From Pampinifervens sp037481935 (lineage in GTDB: Bacteria > Aquificota > Aquificia > Aquificales > Aquificaceae), in NCBI RefSeq assembly GCF_046159715.1, contig NZ_JBJXCT010000003.1, forward strand, positions 62,001-126,000: 64,000 nucleotides of DNA, given 5' to 3'. The position numbers and the translations under genes were made by a program. Of the stretch, positions 1 to 7,686 are shown in pieces. Under the pieces are notes generated by a model. The model did not search any database. It worked only from the letters and a program-made list of their open reading frames with translations, and was not told where the DNA came from. Position 1 is the stretch's first letter. Every line of letters starts with the position of its first letter.

Positions 1-216
1 AGGTTTGGCATATATGCCACTGTAAGCGGCGGTGGCATAAGCGGGCAGGCGGAAGCCATAATGTATGGTGTTGCAAAGGCTCTTCTCAAATACAACCCAG
101 ACCTGAGAGGTAGCCTCAAGAAAGCTGGACTCCTGAAGAGGGATGCAAGGGAAAAGGAAAGAAAGAAATATGGACTCATGAAGGCAAGAAAAGCCTACAG
201 ATGGAGCAAGAGATAA
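1..216 (+). CDS. rpsI: 30S ribosomal protein S9, C-terminal part
   Basis: This is the last 71 codons of S9, which sits in the head of the 30S subunit and whose basic tail reaches the P-site tRNA. The visible part begins with the glycine-rich stretch SGGGISGQAEA and ends in the basic tail RWSKR, the position of the family's usual SKR terminus. The N-terminal part, and probably rplM, lie to the left of the window. The final 16 bases also encode the start of argC, so the two genes are probably translationally coupled. Confidence 0.95.
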   Translation, partial: RFGIYATVSGGGISGQAEAIMYGVAKALLKYNPDLRGSLKKAGLLKRDAREKERKKYGLMKARKAYRWSKR

Positions 217-1223
217 GAGTATGTATCTACGGTGCCACCGGATACACGGGGGCTGAGCTTCTCAGGATACTTTTAGAGCATCCTTATGTAAAGGTGGCTT
301 CTCTCACTTCTCAATCCTATGCCGGCAAGAGGCTTTTTGAAGTTTTTCCCTCCTTCCTGCCAGCCCCTGTTGGCTCTTTAAAGCTTACTGAAGAGCCTGA
401 TGAGGACTTTGACGTTGCCTTTCTCTGCCTTCCACACGAAGCATCGCTGGAGCTTGTGCCAGAGCTCCTGAAAAGGGGTAAGAAGGTAATAGACCTCTCT
501 GGCGCTTACAGAATAAGGGATGCATCTAAATACCCCGAATACTACGGTTTTGAGCACACACATAAAGATTTGCTACAGCGAGCAGTTTATGGACTTCCGG
601 AGATTTTCAGAGAAGATATAAGGGGAGCTCAGCTGGTGGCAAACCCAGGCTGCTATCCTACTGCTACACTGCTGGCTGTCTATCCTCTGCTTAAAGAAGG
701 TATTGAAATGGACTTTTTAATCGTGGATGCTCTCTCTGGAGTTTCCGGTGCAGGCAGAAAGACGAGCCAGAAGTTCCATTATCCTGAGATGGAAGGAAAC
801 GCCTTCGCCTACTCAGTGGACAGGCACAGGCATACACCAGAAATGGAGGAAGTTATTCATAGGGTTTATGGAAAAGTTTTGAAGGTAAGGTTTACACCAC
901 AGGTTGTCCCCACAGTGCGGGGGATGCTGGCAAAAGTCTATACAAGATGCGGAGAGATGGACTTCAGGGGTCTTTATGTGGAAACTTACAGAGGGGAGCC
1001 ATTCCTATTTCTCACAGAAGAGCCACCGCACATGAAGCACGCTGCTGGAAGTAATTTCTGCTTTTTATACCTTTACTATCACAGAGAAACATCCATACTT
1101 GAAGTTATAAGTATCATAGACAACCTGGGGAAGGGGGCATCTTCACAGGCGGTGCAGAACTTTAACCTTATGATGGGTTTTGAAGAAAGCCTGGCATTGA
1201 AAAGATCTGCGCAGTTCCCTTAA
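201..1223 (+). CDS. argC: N-acetyl-gamma-glutamyl-phosphate reductase
   Basis: ArgC reduces N-acetylglutamyl phosphate to the semialdehyde with NADPH, the third step of arginine biosynthesis in the cytoplasm. The 340-aa length is normal. An N-terminal Rossmann motif GATGYTG lies at residues 11-17, and the catalytic cysteine is Cys151 in the conserved PGCYPT. The conserved SGVSGAGR and HRHTPE stretches follow. It starts inside the end of rpsI. The stop overlaps the stop of the opposing GTPase gene by 4 bp and no terminator is visible between them. Confidence 0.96.
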   Translation: MEQEIRVCIYGATGYTGAELLRILLEHPYVKVASLTSQSYAGKRLFEVFPSFLPAPVGSLKLTEEPDEDFDVAFLCLPHEASLELVPELLKRGKKVIDLSGAYRIRDASKYPEYYGFEHTHKDLLQRAVYGLPEIFREDIRGAQLVANPGCYPTATLLAVYPLLKEGIEMDFLIVDALSGVSGAGRKTSQKFHYPEMEGNAFAYSVDRHRHTPEMEEVIHRVYGKVLKVRFTPQVVPTVRGMLAKVYTRCGEMDFRGLYVETYRGEPFLFLTEEPPHMKHAAGSNFCFLYLYYHRETSILEVISIIDNLGKGASSQAVQNFNLMMGFEESLALKRSAQFP

Positions 1224-1771
1224 CTGGAGATTTCTTCCTTTATTATTTCAAGCAGTGTAAGCAACACACTTTTAACGCTTTCCTTATCAATGGCAGAGAG
1301 GGGCAACACAGGTATGCCCTCATCCTCACCTATGTCAAGGGCGGTGGATACGTCTTCTGAAGACCAAGCGTTGGGCAGGTCCTGCTTGTTTGCACCCACC
1401 ACCATGGGAACAGGAAAGCGAGAGTGGAAGAAATTTATTATCCTCCTTGCCTCATGAAAGGTGGAGGGGTCTGTGCTGTCTACCAGTATTATTATTCCAA
1501 GTGCACCTTCACCCAGTATCTCCCACATGAAGTCAAACCTTGACTGACCGGGCGTGCCAAAGAGATACAGCTCATGCTCATCATCTATGCGTATCTTTCC
1601 AAAGTCCATGGCTACGGTGGTGTATTCCTTCACGCTCCTTTCGCCAACTGCCTGAGTTCTTCTTTCAGTTTTAACCGTTTTAATCTCACTCACAGTGTTT
1701 ATAAACTGCGTTTTGCCCGCCGCAAAGGGACCAGCCACCACTATTTTTATCTTCTTTATGGTCTTCATCAC
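1220..1771 (-). CDS. MglA/Ras-like small GTPase
   Basis: This 183-aa protein is a single GTPase domain. It has the P-loop GPFAAGKT at residues 14-21, a switch-II GTPGQ in place of the usual DxxG, and the guanine-specificity motif NKQD near residue 130. It belongs to the bacterial Ras-like group that includes MglA and the actinobacterial GTPases encoded beside Roadblock proteins. Its start overlaps the stop of the PATAN gene by 4 bp, and a Roadblock gene lies just upstream. The three probably form one signalling or polarity switch. MglA acts in pole definition and type IV pilus motility elsewhere; the role here is inferred. The annotated start is GTG directly followed by ATG. Confidence 0.85.
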   Translation of the reverse strand: MMKTIKKIKIVVAGPFAAGKTQFINTVSEIKTVKTERRTQAVGERSVKEYTTVAMDFGKIRIDDEHELYLFGTPGQSRFDFMWEILGEGALGIIILVDSTDPSTFHEARRIINFFHSRFPVPMVVGANKQDLPNAWSSEDVSTALDIGEDEGIPVLPLSAIDKESVKSVLLTLLEIIKEEISS

Positions 1772-2460
1772 AGCTCCCTTATCCTTTCTATTATCTTCAT
1801 GAGAAGGTCAAGGGCTATTGAAGGCTTCTGTTTCCTCTCTTTCTTCTTTCTCTTTATTACCCCAAGGGCAAGGAAGCCATACAGAGCCCTGTCCACAGTA
1901 AGGTTTTCAAGACCTGACTCTTTCCTTATGTCATACACAGTTCTCTCGCCGTTCACGAGAGGAAGGACCTTTTGCTCTTCTGGAGTGAGCTCTACCCTCT
2001 TTAGCTTTTCCTCGGAACCCTCAGCGGGTTCAAAAAGAAGCATTTCATCAGATATTTTTCTTTCAACCTCCTCCGGTGTAAGGTAGCGGGATGCCATCAT
2101 GATTATGTTTTCAACTGGATAGACAACCGAATAGTTGGAGTTATACTTCACAAATCCTGGCGTAAAGGAAAACACACCCTCTTTCATGTCAAGTCTCTCA
2201 AGTAGAAACCTCTGCACAGTTCTAAAAAGGTTCTCCTTTGATATGCGCAGCTTTTCTATCAGAAGGTCAAAGTCCCTCTCCGCATAAACTCTGAAGACCC
2301 TGTCCACAGGACGGGCAAAGATTATCTCCCCATCCTTCACGTAATAGGCAACCGTTATATCCTTCCACTCCACAAGGAGAATCCCGCTCTTCCTGTCCTT
2401 GGCTATTATCTGGAGTATGTCCACAAAGTTAAAGGTTTTCAGGTCACCCGTGAGAGCCAT
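1768..2460 (-). CDS. PATAN (DUF4388) domain protein
   Basis: This 230-aa soluble protein begins with the DUF4388/PATAN pattern: LTGDLKTFNFVDILQII, then a small beta-rich stretch ending in DGEIIFARP. A second acidic-to-basic region (residues about 130-230) ends in a lysine-rich segment. PATAN proteins are bacterial regulators often found with response regulators and Ras-like GTPases. The Roadblock gene lies 6 bp upstream and the GTPase overlaps its stop, so it is probably an adaptor or effector of that GTPase. The partners and output are unknown. Confidence 0.75.
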   Translation of the reverse strand: MALTGDLKTFNFVDILQIIAKDRKSGILLVEWKDITVAYYVKDGEIIFARPVDRVFRVYAERDFDLLIEKLRISKENLFRTVQRFLLERLDMKEGVFSFTPGFVKYNSNYSVVYPVENIIMMASRYLTPEEVERKISDEMLLFEPAEGSEEKLKRVELTPEEQKVLPLVNGERTVYDIRKESGLENLTVDRALYGFLALGVIKRKKKERKQKPSIALDLLMKIIERIREL

Positions 2461-2466
2461 AAGCCT

Positions 2467-2820
2467 TTATATCATCCCCTTTAGCTTATCCTGGGACTTC
2501 CTTATCTCCATAAGCAGTAGCCCCAGCTTGGCATTGTTATCCGCAAGAACCACCATCACCGCATCCCTTCCCACTCCAGTGAGTATGACATAACCATCAT
2601 GCCCCTTGATAGTTATCTGTTCCAGGTTACCCTTTGCAAGCTCTTCTGAGACACGTTCACCCAGTGAGAGTATGGCTGCGCTCATGGCCGCTATGCGGTC
2701 CTCCTCCATGCCTGGCTTGAGCACTGAGGCTATTGGCAATCCATCTGCAGATACGAGGGATGCACCCTCAAGACCTGTGTTTCTTATGAGTTCCTGCAAA
2801 ACCTGTGTATACCTGTCCAT
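2467..2820 (-). CDS. Roadblock/LC7 domain protein (MglB-like)
   Basis: This 117-aa protein fits the Roadblock/LC7 fold. It has the ASLVSADGLPIAS beta strand near the N-terminus, an alanine-rich helix, and GYVILTGVGRDAVMVVLAD in the middle. In other bacteria MglB-type Roadblock dimers act as GAP or scaffold for the MglA GTPase, and here the matching GTPase lies two genes downstream. A strong Shine-Dalgarno sequence (GAGGAGGG) precedes the ATG, suggesting it is well expressed. It is the upstream member of the Roadblock-PATAN-GTPase trio. Confidence 0.85.
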   Translation of the reverse strand: MDRYTQVLQELIRNTGLEGASLVSADGLPIASVLKPGMEEDRIAAMSAAILSLGERVSEELAKGNLEQITIKGHDGYVILTGVGRDAVMVVLADNNAKLGLLLMEIRKSQDKLKGMI

Positions 2821-2845
2821 TTTTCCCTCCTCTCTAAGAATTATA

Positions 2846-3706
2846 CTAAACTTTCCAGAAGAATATATCGTAAAGAATCCCCATGGTTACAGAGAAAAAG
2901 AGCCAGAAAAACACATATGCGAGGACCAGGCCCTTTGGCAGGAACTTAAGCGTTGCCAGTATAGTAGGCACGCATATGCCAGTTCCTCCCAGCATAAAGG
3001 TAAGTGCACCACCCCAGCTGAAGCCTATATCTCCCAGAGCCTTTGCTATGGGCACCTCCTCACCGGAGCATACATAAATTGGTATGGATACAAAAGAAAG
3101 GAGAGGGTAAGATAGAAAACTGCCGGCTATCGGCTTTATAAGACCAGGGGGGATAAGGGTCTTAATCAGGGAGGCAATCACTATACCCAGCAAGAGATAC
3201 CTGCCTATTCCAAGAAAGTTATCCTTAAAGTACGTGCCAAAGGATTTCCAGCCTGTGTCCCTTGCACTTCCTATAGTTAGGGGCAATCCACTGGGTTTTT
3301 TGAAAAAGAAGTCAGATATGTAGGCAAAGAGAAGGGCAAAGAAAAGAGTGCCAAAAAGTCTCAGCATAGTCATGGGAAGACCAAAGTAACCGTAAGTAAG
3401 GAGCAGGGTTACTGGGGATACAACTGGTGCTACCACAAGAAAGGAGAGCACTGGTGCATAGCCTCTGGACATGCTGCTTATAAGGTTTGCCACTGGAAGC
3501 ATGGAACAGGAACATAGAGGCAAGAGCCCAGCAAGAATACCAGTGTATATGGGCGCAGTTCTTCTTTTCCTGAGGAAGGTTTTTAGCCAGCTGAGGCTCG
3601 TAAAACCCTGAAGCAGAGATGTAATAAGAACTGCAAGGAGAAAGAAGGGGAGTATGTCCAGTGTGTAGTCCCATAAGGAAAGGAAAAAGTTTCTGAAAAT
3701 TTCCAT
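2846..3706 (-). CDS. DUF318/ArsP-like permease
   Basis: This 286-aa integral membrane protein has about eight hydrophobic segments. It matches the SO_0444/ArsP permease family (PF03773). The hallmark is a PLCSCSMLPVAN stretch near residues 65-75, whose Cys-x-Cys pair is conserved in the family, and a second YVCSGEEVPIAKAL motif in the C-terminal half. Family members export organoarsenicals or move other thiophilic ions. The substrate here cannot be read from sequence. It lies between pgpA and the Roadblock gene with gaps of 13 and 25 bp. Confidence 0.8.
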   Translation of the reverse strand: MEIFRNFFLSLWDYTLDILPFFLLAVLITSLLQGFTSLSWLKTFLRKRRTAPIYTGILAGLLPLCSCSMLPVANLISSMSRGYAPVLSFLVVAPVVSPVTLLLTYGYFGLPMTMLRLFGTLFFALLFAYISDFFFKKPSGLPLTIGSARDTGWKSFGTYFKDNFLGIGRYLLLGIVIASLIKTLIPPGLIKPIAGSFLSYPLLSFVSIPIYVCSGEEVPIAKALGDIGFSWGGALTFMLGGTGICVPTILATLKFLPKGLVLAYVFFWLFFSVTMGILYDIFFWKV

Positions 3707-3719
3707 GCTGAAAAATATC

Positions 3720-4151
3720 TTAGCTGAAAAGAAAATAGAGTATGACTGCGTTCATAAGCCCTGCAACTGCGTCGTCTGCCACCACACCATGACCACCAGG
3801 CAGTCTTTCAAAGAACTTTATGGGATAGGGTTTTACTATGTCCAGAATTCTGAAAGTAATAAAGCCCACCATGATAGCCTTCAGTGTTGGTTCCACAAGG
3901 AGAAAAGAGAGAAAATACCCAACAACCTCATCAATAACCACCTCCTCAGGGTCCTTTTCTCTTGTTAGCTCCACCATATAACTGGCAGACCAGACAGCAA
4001 CCCAGTAAAGCAGGACACCAAAAATCAGCGTGAGCCACCATTTGTAAACAAGTAAATAAACAAGAGGTATACCCAAGAAGGTCCCAACTGTTCCCGGTGC
4101 GTATCTGAACCTTCCAATATAAAAGCCCGTGGCGATTAGTTCCTGCCACAT
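3720..4151 (-). CDS. pgpA: phosphatidylglycerophosphatase A
   Basis: PgpA removes phosphate from phosphatidylglycerophosphate to give phosphatidylglycerol in the inner membrane. The 143-aa protein has the family start GRFRYAPGTVGTFLGIPL and the conserved acidic block DPEEVVIDEVVGY near the middle. It ends with FERLPGGHGVVADDAVAG, the characteristic C-terminal motif. Three hydrophobic segments fit the family. Its start overlaps the last base of the upstream hydro-lyase stop (TAATG), indicating coupling. Confidence 0.92.
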   Translation of the reverse strand: MWQELIATGFYIGRFRYAPGTVGTFLGIPLVYLLVYKWWLTLIFGVLLYWVAVWSASYMVELTREKDPEEVVIDEVVGYFLSFLLVEPTLKAIMVGFITFRILDIVKPYPIKFFERLPGGHGVVADDAVAGLMNAVILYFLFS

Positions 4152-4708
4152 TAGAGGTCTATCCTCGCAAACCTCTTTCTTCCCTCCTCAAACACATCCC
4201 CCCCGTATATATCATTGGCAACTATGACGGGAAAATCTTCCACGTAGAGTCTCCTAATCGCTTCTGTGCCAAGGTCTTCGTAAGCGACCACCTCAGAGGA
4301 CTTTATACACTTTGACAGGAGAACAGCCACACCGCCTACTGCAGCAAAGTAAACTGCCCTGTATTTTTTCAGAAGCTCCCTTACCTGAGGAGACCTGTAG
4401 CCTTTACCTATCATACCCTTAAGACCCAGCTTGAGAAGGTCCTCCACATACCTGTCCATCCTTATGGAGGTGGTGGGACCTGCAGAGCCTATAACTTGCC
4501 CGGGCCTGGGAGGCGTTGGACCCACATAGTATATAACCTGACCTCTTACATCAATGGGTAGAGGTTCACCCTTCTGAAGGGCTTCCACCATCCTTTTATG
4601 AGCTGCATCCCTTGCAGTGTAGATGTAGCCCGTGATTAAAACCTTATCCCCTGCCCTTAGTTCTTCAATGACTTCATCGGTCAGTGGCGTCTGGACCTTT
4701 TTTTCCAT
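4151..4708 (-). CDS. fumarate hydratase class I, beta subunit (Fe-S hydro-lyase C-terminal domain)
   Basis: This 185-aa protein is the beta half of a two-subunit class I fumarase, or of a related tartrate dehydratase. It has LRAGDKVLITGYIYTARDAAH near the start, then GPTPPRPGQVIGSAGPTTS with the substrate-binding SAGPTTS, and later KGYRSPQV. The [4Fe-4S]-binding alpha subunit is not in this window. The open frame extends further upstream, but ATG 4708 gives the usual N-terminus and has TATAAT 6 bp before it, as in the leaderless starts seen elsewhere here. Fumarase works in the reductive or oxidative TCA cycle. Confidence 0.85.
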   Translation of the reverse strand: MEKKVQTPLTDEVIEELRAGDKVLITGYIYTARDAAHKRMVEALQKGEPLPIDVRGQVIYYVGPTPPRPGQVIGSAGPTTSIRMDRYVEDLLKLGLKGMIGKGYRSPQVRELLKKYRAVYFAAVGGVAVLLSKCIKSSEVVAYEDLGTEAIRRLYVEDFPVIVANDIYGGDVFEEGRKRFARIDL

Positions 4709-4731
4709 AAGAAGATTATAAGGCAGTTTTT

Positions 4732-5583
4732 CTAAGTCCTGTGCCTGCTGAGTAGCAGGGCAGATGGAACTCCCCAGATGAAAGAAGACAGGAGAAGAAA
4801 GCTGTGGAATATGAAGCCCAGCTTCAGCCATTCTTTGAGGCTCTCTCCCAGAAACTTGAGGGGAAGACCAAAGGCGAGCTCATAGGTGCCAAAGCCCATA
4901 AAGCTATGAACTGGAAGCACAGAACTGAGCTCTCCACCCAGGAAGGCAAGAAAGCTTCTGTAAAGGTCTGTGTTCTCCACAGGCAGAAGCACAAGAAGGC
5001 TTGCAAACTTCAGACTGTGAGATAAGGAGGACAGAAGGAGTAAAAGCAGAGAAAGTCTAAGAGTTGCTTCTTTTTTCATAAATTCCTTCAGTTCTCCCAG
5101 CTTTCCAGTAGAAGGCAGGAAAAAATAGAACCTGTAGAGGGTCAGTCCGAGCAGAAGGAGAAGGACAGAGGGAATTATGGCATAGCCGAGGGCTGGGGAC
5201 AGACTGAGAAAAAAGAGAAAGAGAAGACTTATGAGGTCATAGAGCCTTCCCACAAGGAAAGACCAGAGGGAAGCACCCAGACCTACACCGAGCCTTCTTG
5301 CATAGTAAAACCAGCTCAGTTCACCCGTCCTTGCAGGCAGAAGGTTGTTAAAAAGTATGTTGGCAGAGTTAATGAGAAAGCTCTGGTAAAGGTTCAGGTT
5401 TTTCAAAAGGAGTCTCCACCGTAGGGACCTCACCAGCTGGCTCAGACTGTATAAAAAAAAGGCAAGCAGAAGGCTCATAAAATCCACATTTTTCAGGCTT
5501 GAGAGAATCTCCCCAGCTGGGACAAAGTAAAAAAGGAGAGAAAGGAAAAGAAGGGTAAGGGCAAAAGGGATGAATTTTTTCAA
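4732..5583 (-). CDS. flippase-like integral membrane protein (LPG synthase TM family)
   Basis: This 283-aa protein has about seven or eight transmembrane segments and matches the lysylphosphatidylglycerol synthase transmembrane (UPF0104, PF03706) family. The recognisable stretch is FFLYSLSQLVRSLRWRLLL followed by NILFNNLLPARTGELSWFYY around residues 50-95. Members move lipid-linked molecules or modify lipids. No soluble catalytic domain is attached, so a transfer or flipping role is more likely than aminoacylation. The start overlaps the flavoprotein stop (ATGA, 5580-5583), and 23 bp separate it from the fumarase gene. Confidence 0.75.
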   Translation of the reverse strand: MKKFIPFALTLLFLSLLFYFVPAGEILSSLKNVDFMSLLLAFFLYSLSQLVRSLRWRLLLKNLNLYQSFLINSANILFNNLLPARTGELSWFYYARRLGVGLGASLWSFLVGRLYDLISLLFLFFLSLSPALGYAIIPSVLLLLLGLTLYRFYFFLPSTGKLGELKEFMKKEATLRLSLLLLLLSSLSHSLKFASLLVLLPVENTDLYRSFLAFLGGELSSVLPVHSFMGFGTYELAFGLPLKFLGESLKEWLKLGFIFHSFLLLSSFIWGVPSALLLSRHRT

Positions 5584-6182
5584 GTCACCTCTGGCACGTC
5601 GTGTATTACTATCCTCTTGCCCGCAAACCTTGAAAGTATTTCAACGGCAACCTCCACACCTGAGCCTGCACAGGAAGTGAAGTGAGAAGAGAGGCCTGCA
5701 AGAGTCCCGGCAACGAAGAGGTTTCTATCAACCTCATAGTCCTTATGTTTTATCATCACTCTGCCTGGCTTGGGAGACTTTGGGTTTTCAAGGAGCTCTA
5801 TTTCCAGACCTTTTATGCTGAAGGAATGAAAACCTCCAGCGAGCACCACATAGCCTGAAAGAAAGGTCCTGCCAGACCTGCTCTCAACCTCAAAGGCTTC
5901 CCCCCTTCTTTCAACTCTTATCACTTCTTCCTGAATAAAATCCACGCCGCCCCATTCTTCTATCTGCCTTCTTATCTTCTTTAACAGCTCTGTGCCTGCA
6001 ATGTGGTCTATACCGGGCACATTCTTGAGGAAAGCCTTTCTGAGGTCTGAGCCCTCTGTGTCAAAGAGAAGATATCTTCTGCCCTCTGCCCACTGCCAGC
6101 CCCGTCCCCTTGCAGATGCAAGGGTCAGAGCACAGGCAAGTCCACTGGCTCCTCCACCCACTATGATAACATCATAATTCAT
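5580..6182 (-). CDS. FAD-dependent oxidoreductase, thioredoxin-reductase-like, short
   Basis: This 200-aa protein has an N-terminal FAD-binding motif DVIIVGGGASGLACALTLA and the C-terminal NLFVAGTLAGLSSHFTSCAGSG that closes the FAD site in the thioredoxin reductase superfamily. It lacks the inserted NAD(P)H domain and the CxxC active site, so it is not a thioredoxin reductase. The substrate is unknown. ATG 6182 is chosen because TATAAT ends 9 bp upstream; the open frame extends a few codons further to a TTG. It heads the minus-strand run that ends at 1220. Confidence 0.75.
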   Translation of the reverse strand: MNYDVIIVGGGASGLACALTLASARGRGWQWAEGRRYLLFDTEGSDLRKAFLKNVPGIDHIAGTELLKKIRRQIEEWGGVDFIQEEVIRVERRGEAFEVESRSGRTFLSGYVVLAGGFHSFSIKGLEIELLENPKSPKPGRVMIKHKDYEVDRNLFVAGTLAGLSSHFTSCAGSGVEVAVEILSRFAGKRIVIHDVPEVT

Positions 6183-6191
6183 AAGAACACT

Positions 6192-6197
6192 ATTATA
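6192..6197 (-). promoter_or_regulatory. -10 box for the flavoprotein operon
   Basis: A perfect TATAAT on the minus strand lies 9 bp before ATG 6182. No Shine-Dalgarno sequence lies between, so the transcript would start within a few bases of the ATG. No -35 match is evident at 16-18 bp. Confidence 0.5.
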
Positions 6198-6243
6198 CAA
6201 TAAAAGCGGCTACTCCCTCCCAGAATACTCCTTGAAGCTCTCT

Positions 6244-6387
6244 TCACTTGCTTGCAAGCGCTTCTCTCTTTTCTTCCTTCTTCTCAAAGTCTGAGGGTTT
6301 TACGCTTTTGAGAGCCTCTTTTATCTTCTTTTTTTCCTCTGCCATAGCCCTTATTTTCTCAAGCTCTTCCTTGCTGAAACAGCACAT
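6244..6387 (-). CDS. 47-aa charged hypothetical protein with N-terminal Cys-Cys
   Basis: This short gene encodes 47 residues starting MCCFSKEELEKIRAM and continuing as a very lysine/glutamate-rich predicted helix. It is supported by a strong Shine-Dalgarno sequence, AGGAGG, 6 bp before the ATG, and by the absence of any other gene in this interval. I do not recognise a family. The adjacent cysteines at positions 2-3 could bind metal or form disulfides. It follows the E3-like gene on the same strand, 66 bp downstream. Confidence 0.6.
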   Translation of the reverse strand: MCCFSKEELEKIRAMAEEKKKIKEALKSVKPSDFEKKEEKREALASK

Positions 6388-6453
6388 GGTAGCACCTCCT
6401 TACTCTTGATGCTTTTATTCTATGTCCCTTTCACGAAGCAGTTATGCCTTAAA

Positions 6454-7686
6454 TCATAAAAGCCTGAGAAAAGGAGTCTCTCCAAGCGTGGGATGAGGGA
6501 GGCAGAGCCTTGAGAGCATATCAAGGTTAAGCTCGGAAAAGAGGCTTACTGTAAGCACAGACGCAAGCTCGCCTGCATCCCTTGAAAAAACCTCCCCTCC
6601 GAGGAAAAAACCCTTTCTGTCAAAGTAGAGGAATGCCATTCCTTCTTCCGTATGGTATATGCTACCCACTGCAAAGGCTCTGAGGCTTACGCTCTTTTCT
6701 GTAAATTCTAAATTTTTCTCCTCAAGCTCTCTTCTTGTAAAGCCAACCTTTGCGTATGACAGGGGTTGCGTGTAGAGAACATAGGGGATTTTGTAAGGAG
6801 GTGTGTAAAAGCCCTTACCTTTTGTGAGCCTGAGTGCCACTGAAATTGACTGGAGCCGGCTGGCATGGGCAAGCTCAGCAATACCGTTTATGTCTCCAAC
6901 CGCATAGTGGTCTTTCAGTGTAGTTTCGTAGTTTCTGTCCACGAGCACATGCCCTCTCTCATCCCTTGGAAGGTCAACCTTTATACATTCTGAGTTTGGC
7001 ACCCTCTTCATAAGCCAGTATGTGCCCTCATGGGCTGCTTCAGAAAGGGGCTTGAGGGCTATGTGGAGGTCTTTCAGCATCTTCAGAAGCCTGCTCTTTA
7101 TGGAAGGGTGTATGAAATCAAGACTTTTCTCATCAAAGTAGGCCTCAAGGGATACACCCATGAGGGCATACATGCAGGCAAACTCAAGAAGCAGTGGGTC
7201 ATCGCCTGCCAGCCTTATGCTCTGTGGAAGCTCTTCAAGCTCCAGAAGCTCATCACCGCTGGGCTTTTGAGGATAGGATTTGCCCGTGTTTATGATTATG
7301 TTTTTCCCGCTGATTCTCCTCCCCTCCACCTCTATCACATTTGGCTCTACAAGCTCTCCGTATCCATATATGAAGTCCACGCCCTTCAGGAGCTTTTCAA
7401 TCTGGTCTCTAAGTGTTTTCGTGAGCTTTTGCTTTTTCTCTTTGAGGGTTTTCAGATTGAGGCACAGCTCCTTTGCCGAAATAAGGGGTGAGTTTTTGAG
7501 GTCAGAAAGTTTTCTTGCTTCAAAGAGGTAAAGCTTTGTGGGTATACATCCTTCATGAAGACAAACGCCACCAAGATGGGCGGGGTCCTTTTCCACCACT
7601 GCCACCTTCATACCTGCGCTCCTCAAAAGCTCCGCCCCCACATAGGCAAGTCCACCCCCGAGCACCACCACATCATAGTCAAACAC
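6454..7686 (-). CDS. dihydrolipoamide dehydrogenase-like flavoprotein with degraded nucleotide-binding motifs
   Basis: This 410-aa protein is the E3-position gene of the 2-oxoacid dehydrogenase operon, about 50-60 residues shorter than normal Lpd. The redox-active disulfide is intact (CLHEGC, Cys42 and Cys47), and so is the C-terminal dimer-interface dyad (HPTLGE, His398 and Glu403). The FAD dinucleotide motif reads GGGLAYVGAELL and appears to lack one glycine. The NAD-domain GxGxxG is replaced by LAGDDPLLLEFA (residues 159-170). Its start overlaps the E2 stop by 8 bp. It may use another electron acceptor, or serve the complex differently. The frame is open throughout, so it is not an obvious pseudogene. 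Confidence 0.75.
   Translation of the reverse strand: MFDYDVVVLGGGLAYVGAELLRSAGMKVAVVEKDPAHLGGVCLHEGCIPTKLYLFEARKLSDLKNSPLISAKELCLNLKTLKEKKQKLTKTLRDQIEKLLKGVDFIYGYGELVEPNVIEVEGRRISGKNIIINTGKSYPQKPSGDELLELEELPQSIRLAGDDPLLLEFACMYALMGVSLEAYFDEKSLDFIHPSIKSRLLKMLKDLHIALKPLSEAAHEGTYWLMKRVPNSECIKVDLPRDERGHVLVDRNYETTLKDHYAVGDINGIAELAHASRLQSISVALRLTKGKGFYTPPYKIPYVLYTQPLSYAKVGFTRRELEEKNLEFTEKSVSLRAFAVGSIYHTEEGMAFLYFDRKGFFLGGEVFSRDAGELASVLTVSLFSELNLDMLSRLCLPHPTLGETPFLRLL

Noticed and set aside
4709..4831. Longer N-terminus of the fumarase beta subunit
   Set aside because: The extension overlaps the flippase gene in another frame and has no similarity to the family; TATAAT lies 6 bp before ATG 4708.
6454..7686. 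E3-like gene as a pseudogene
   Set aside because: The frame is intact to the C-terminal HPTLGE dyad, the disulfide is kept, and it is translationally coupled to E2.
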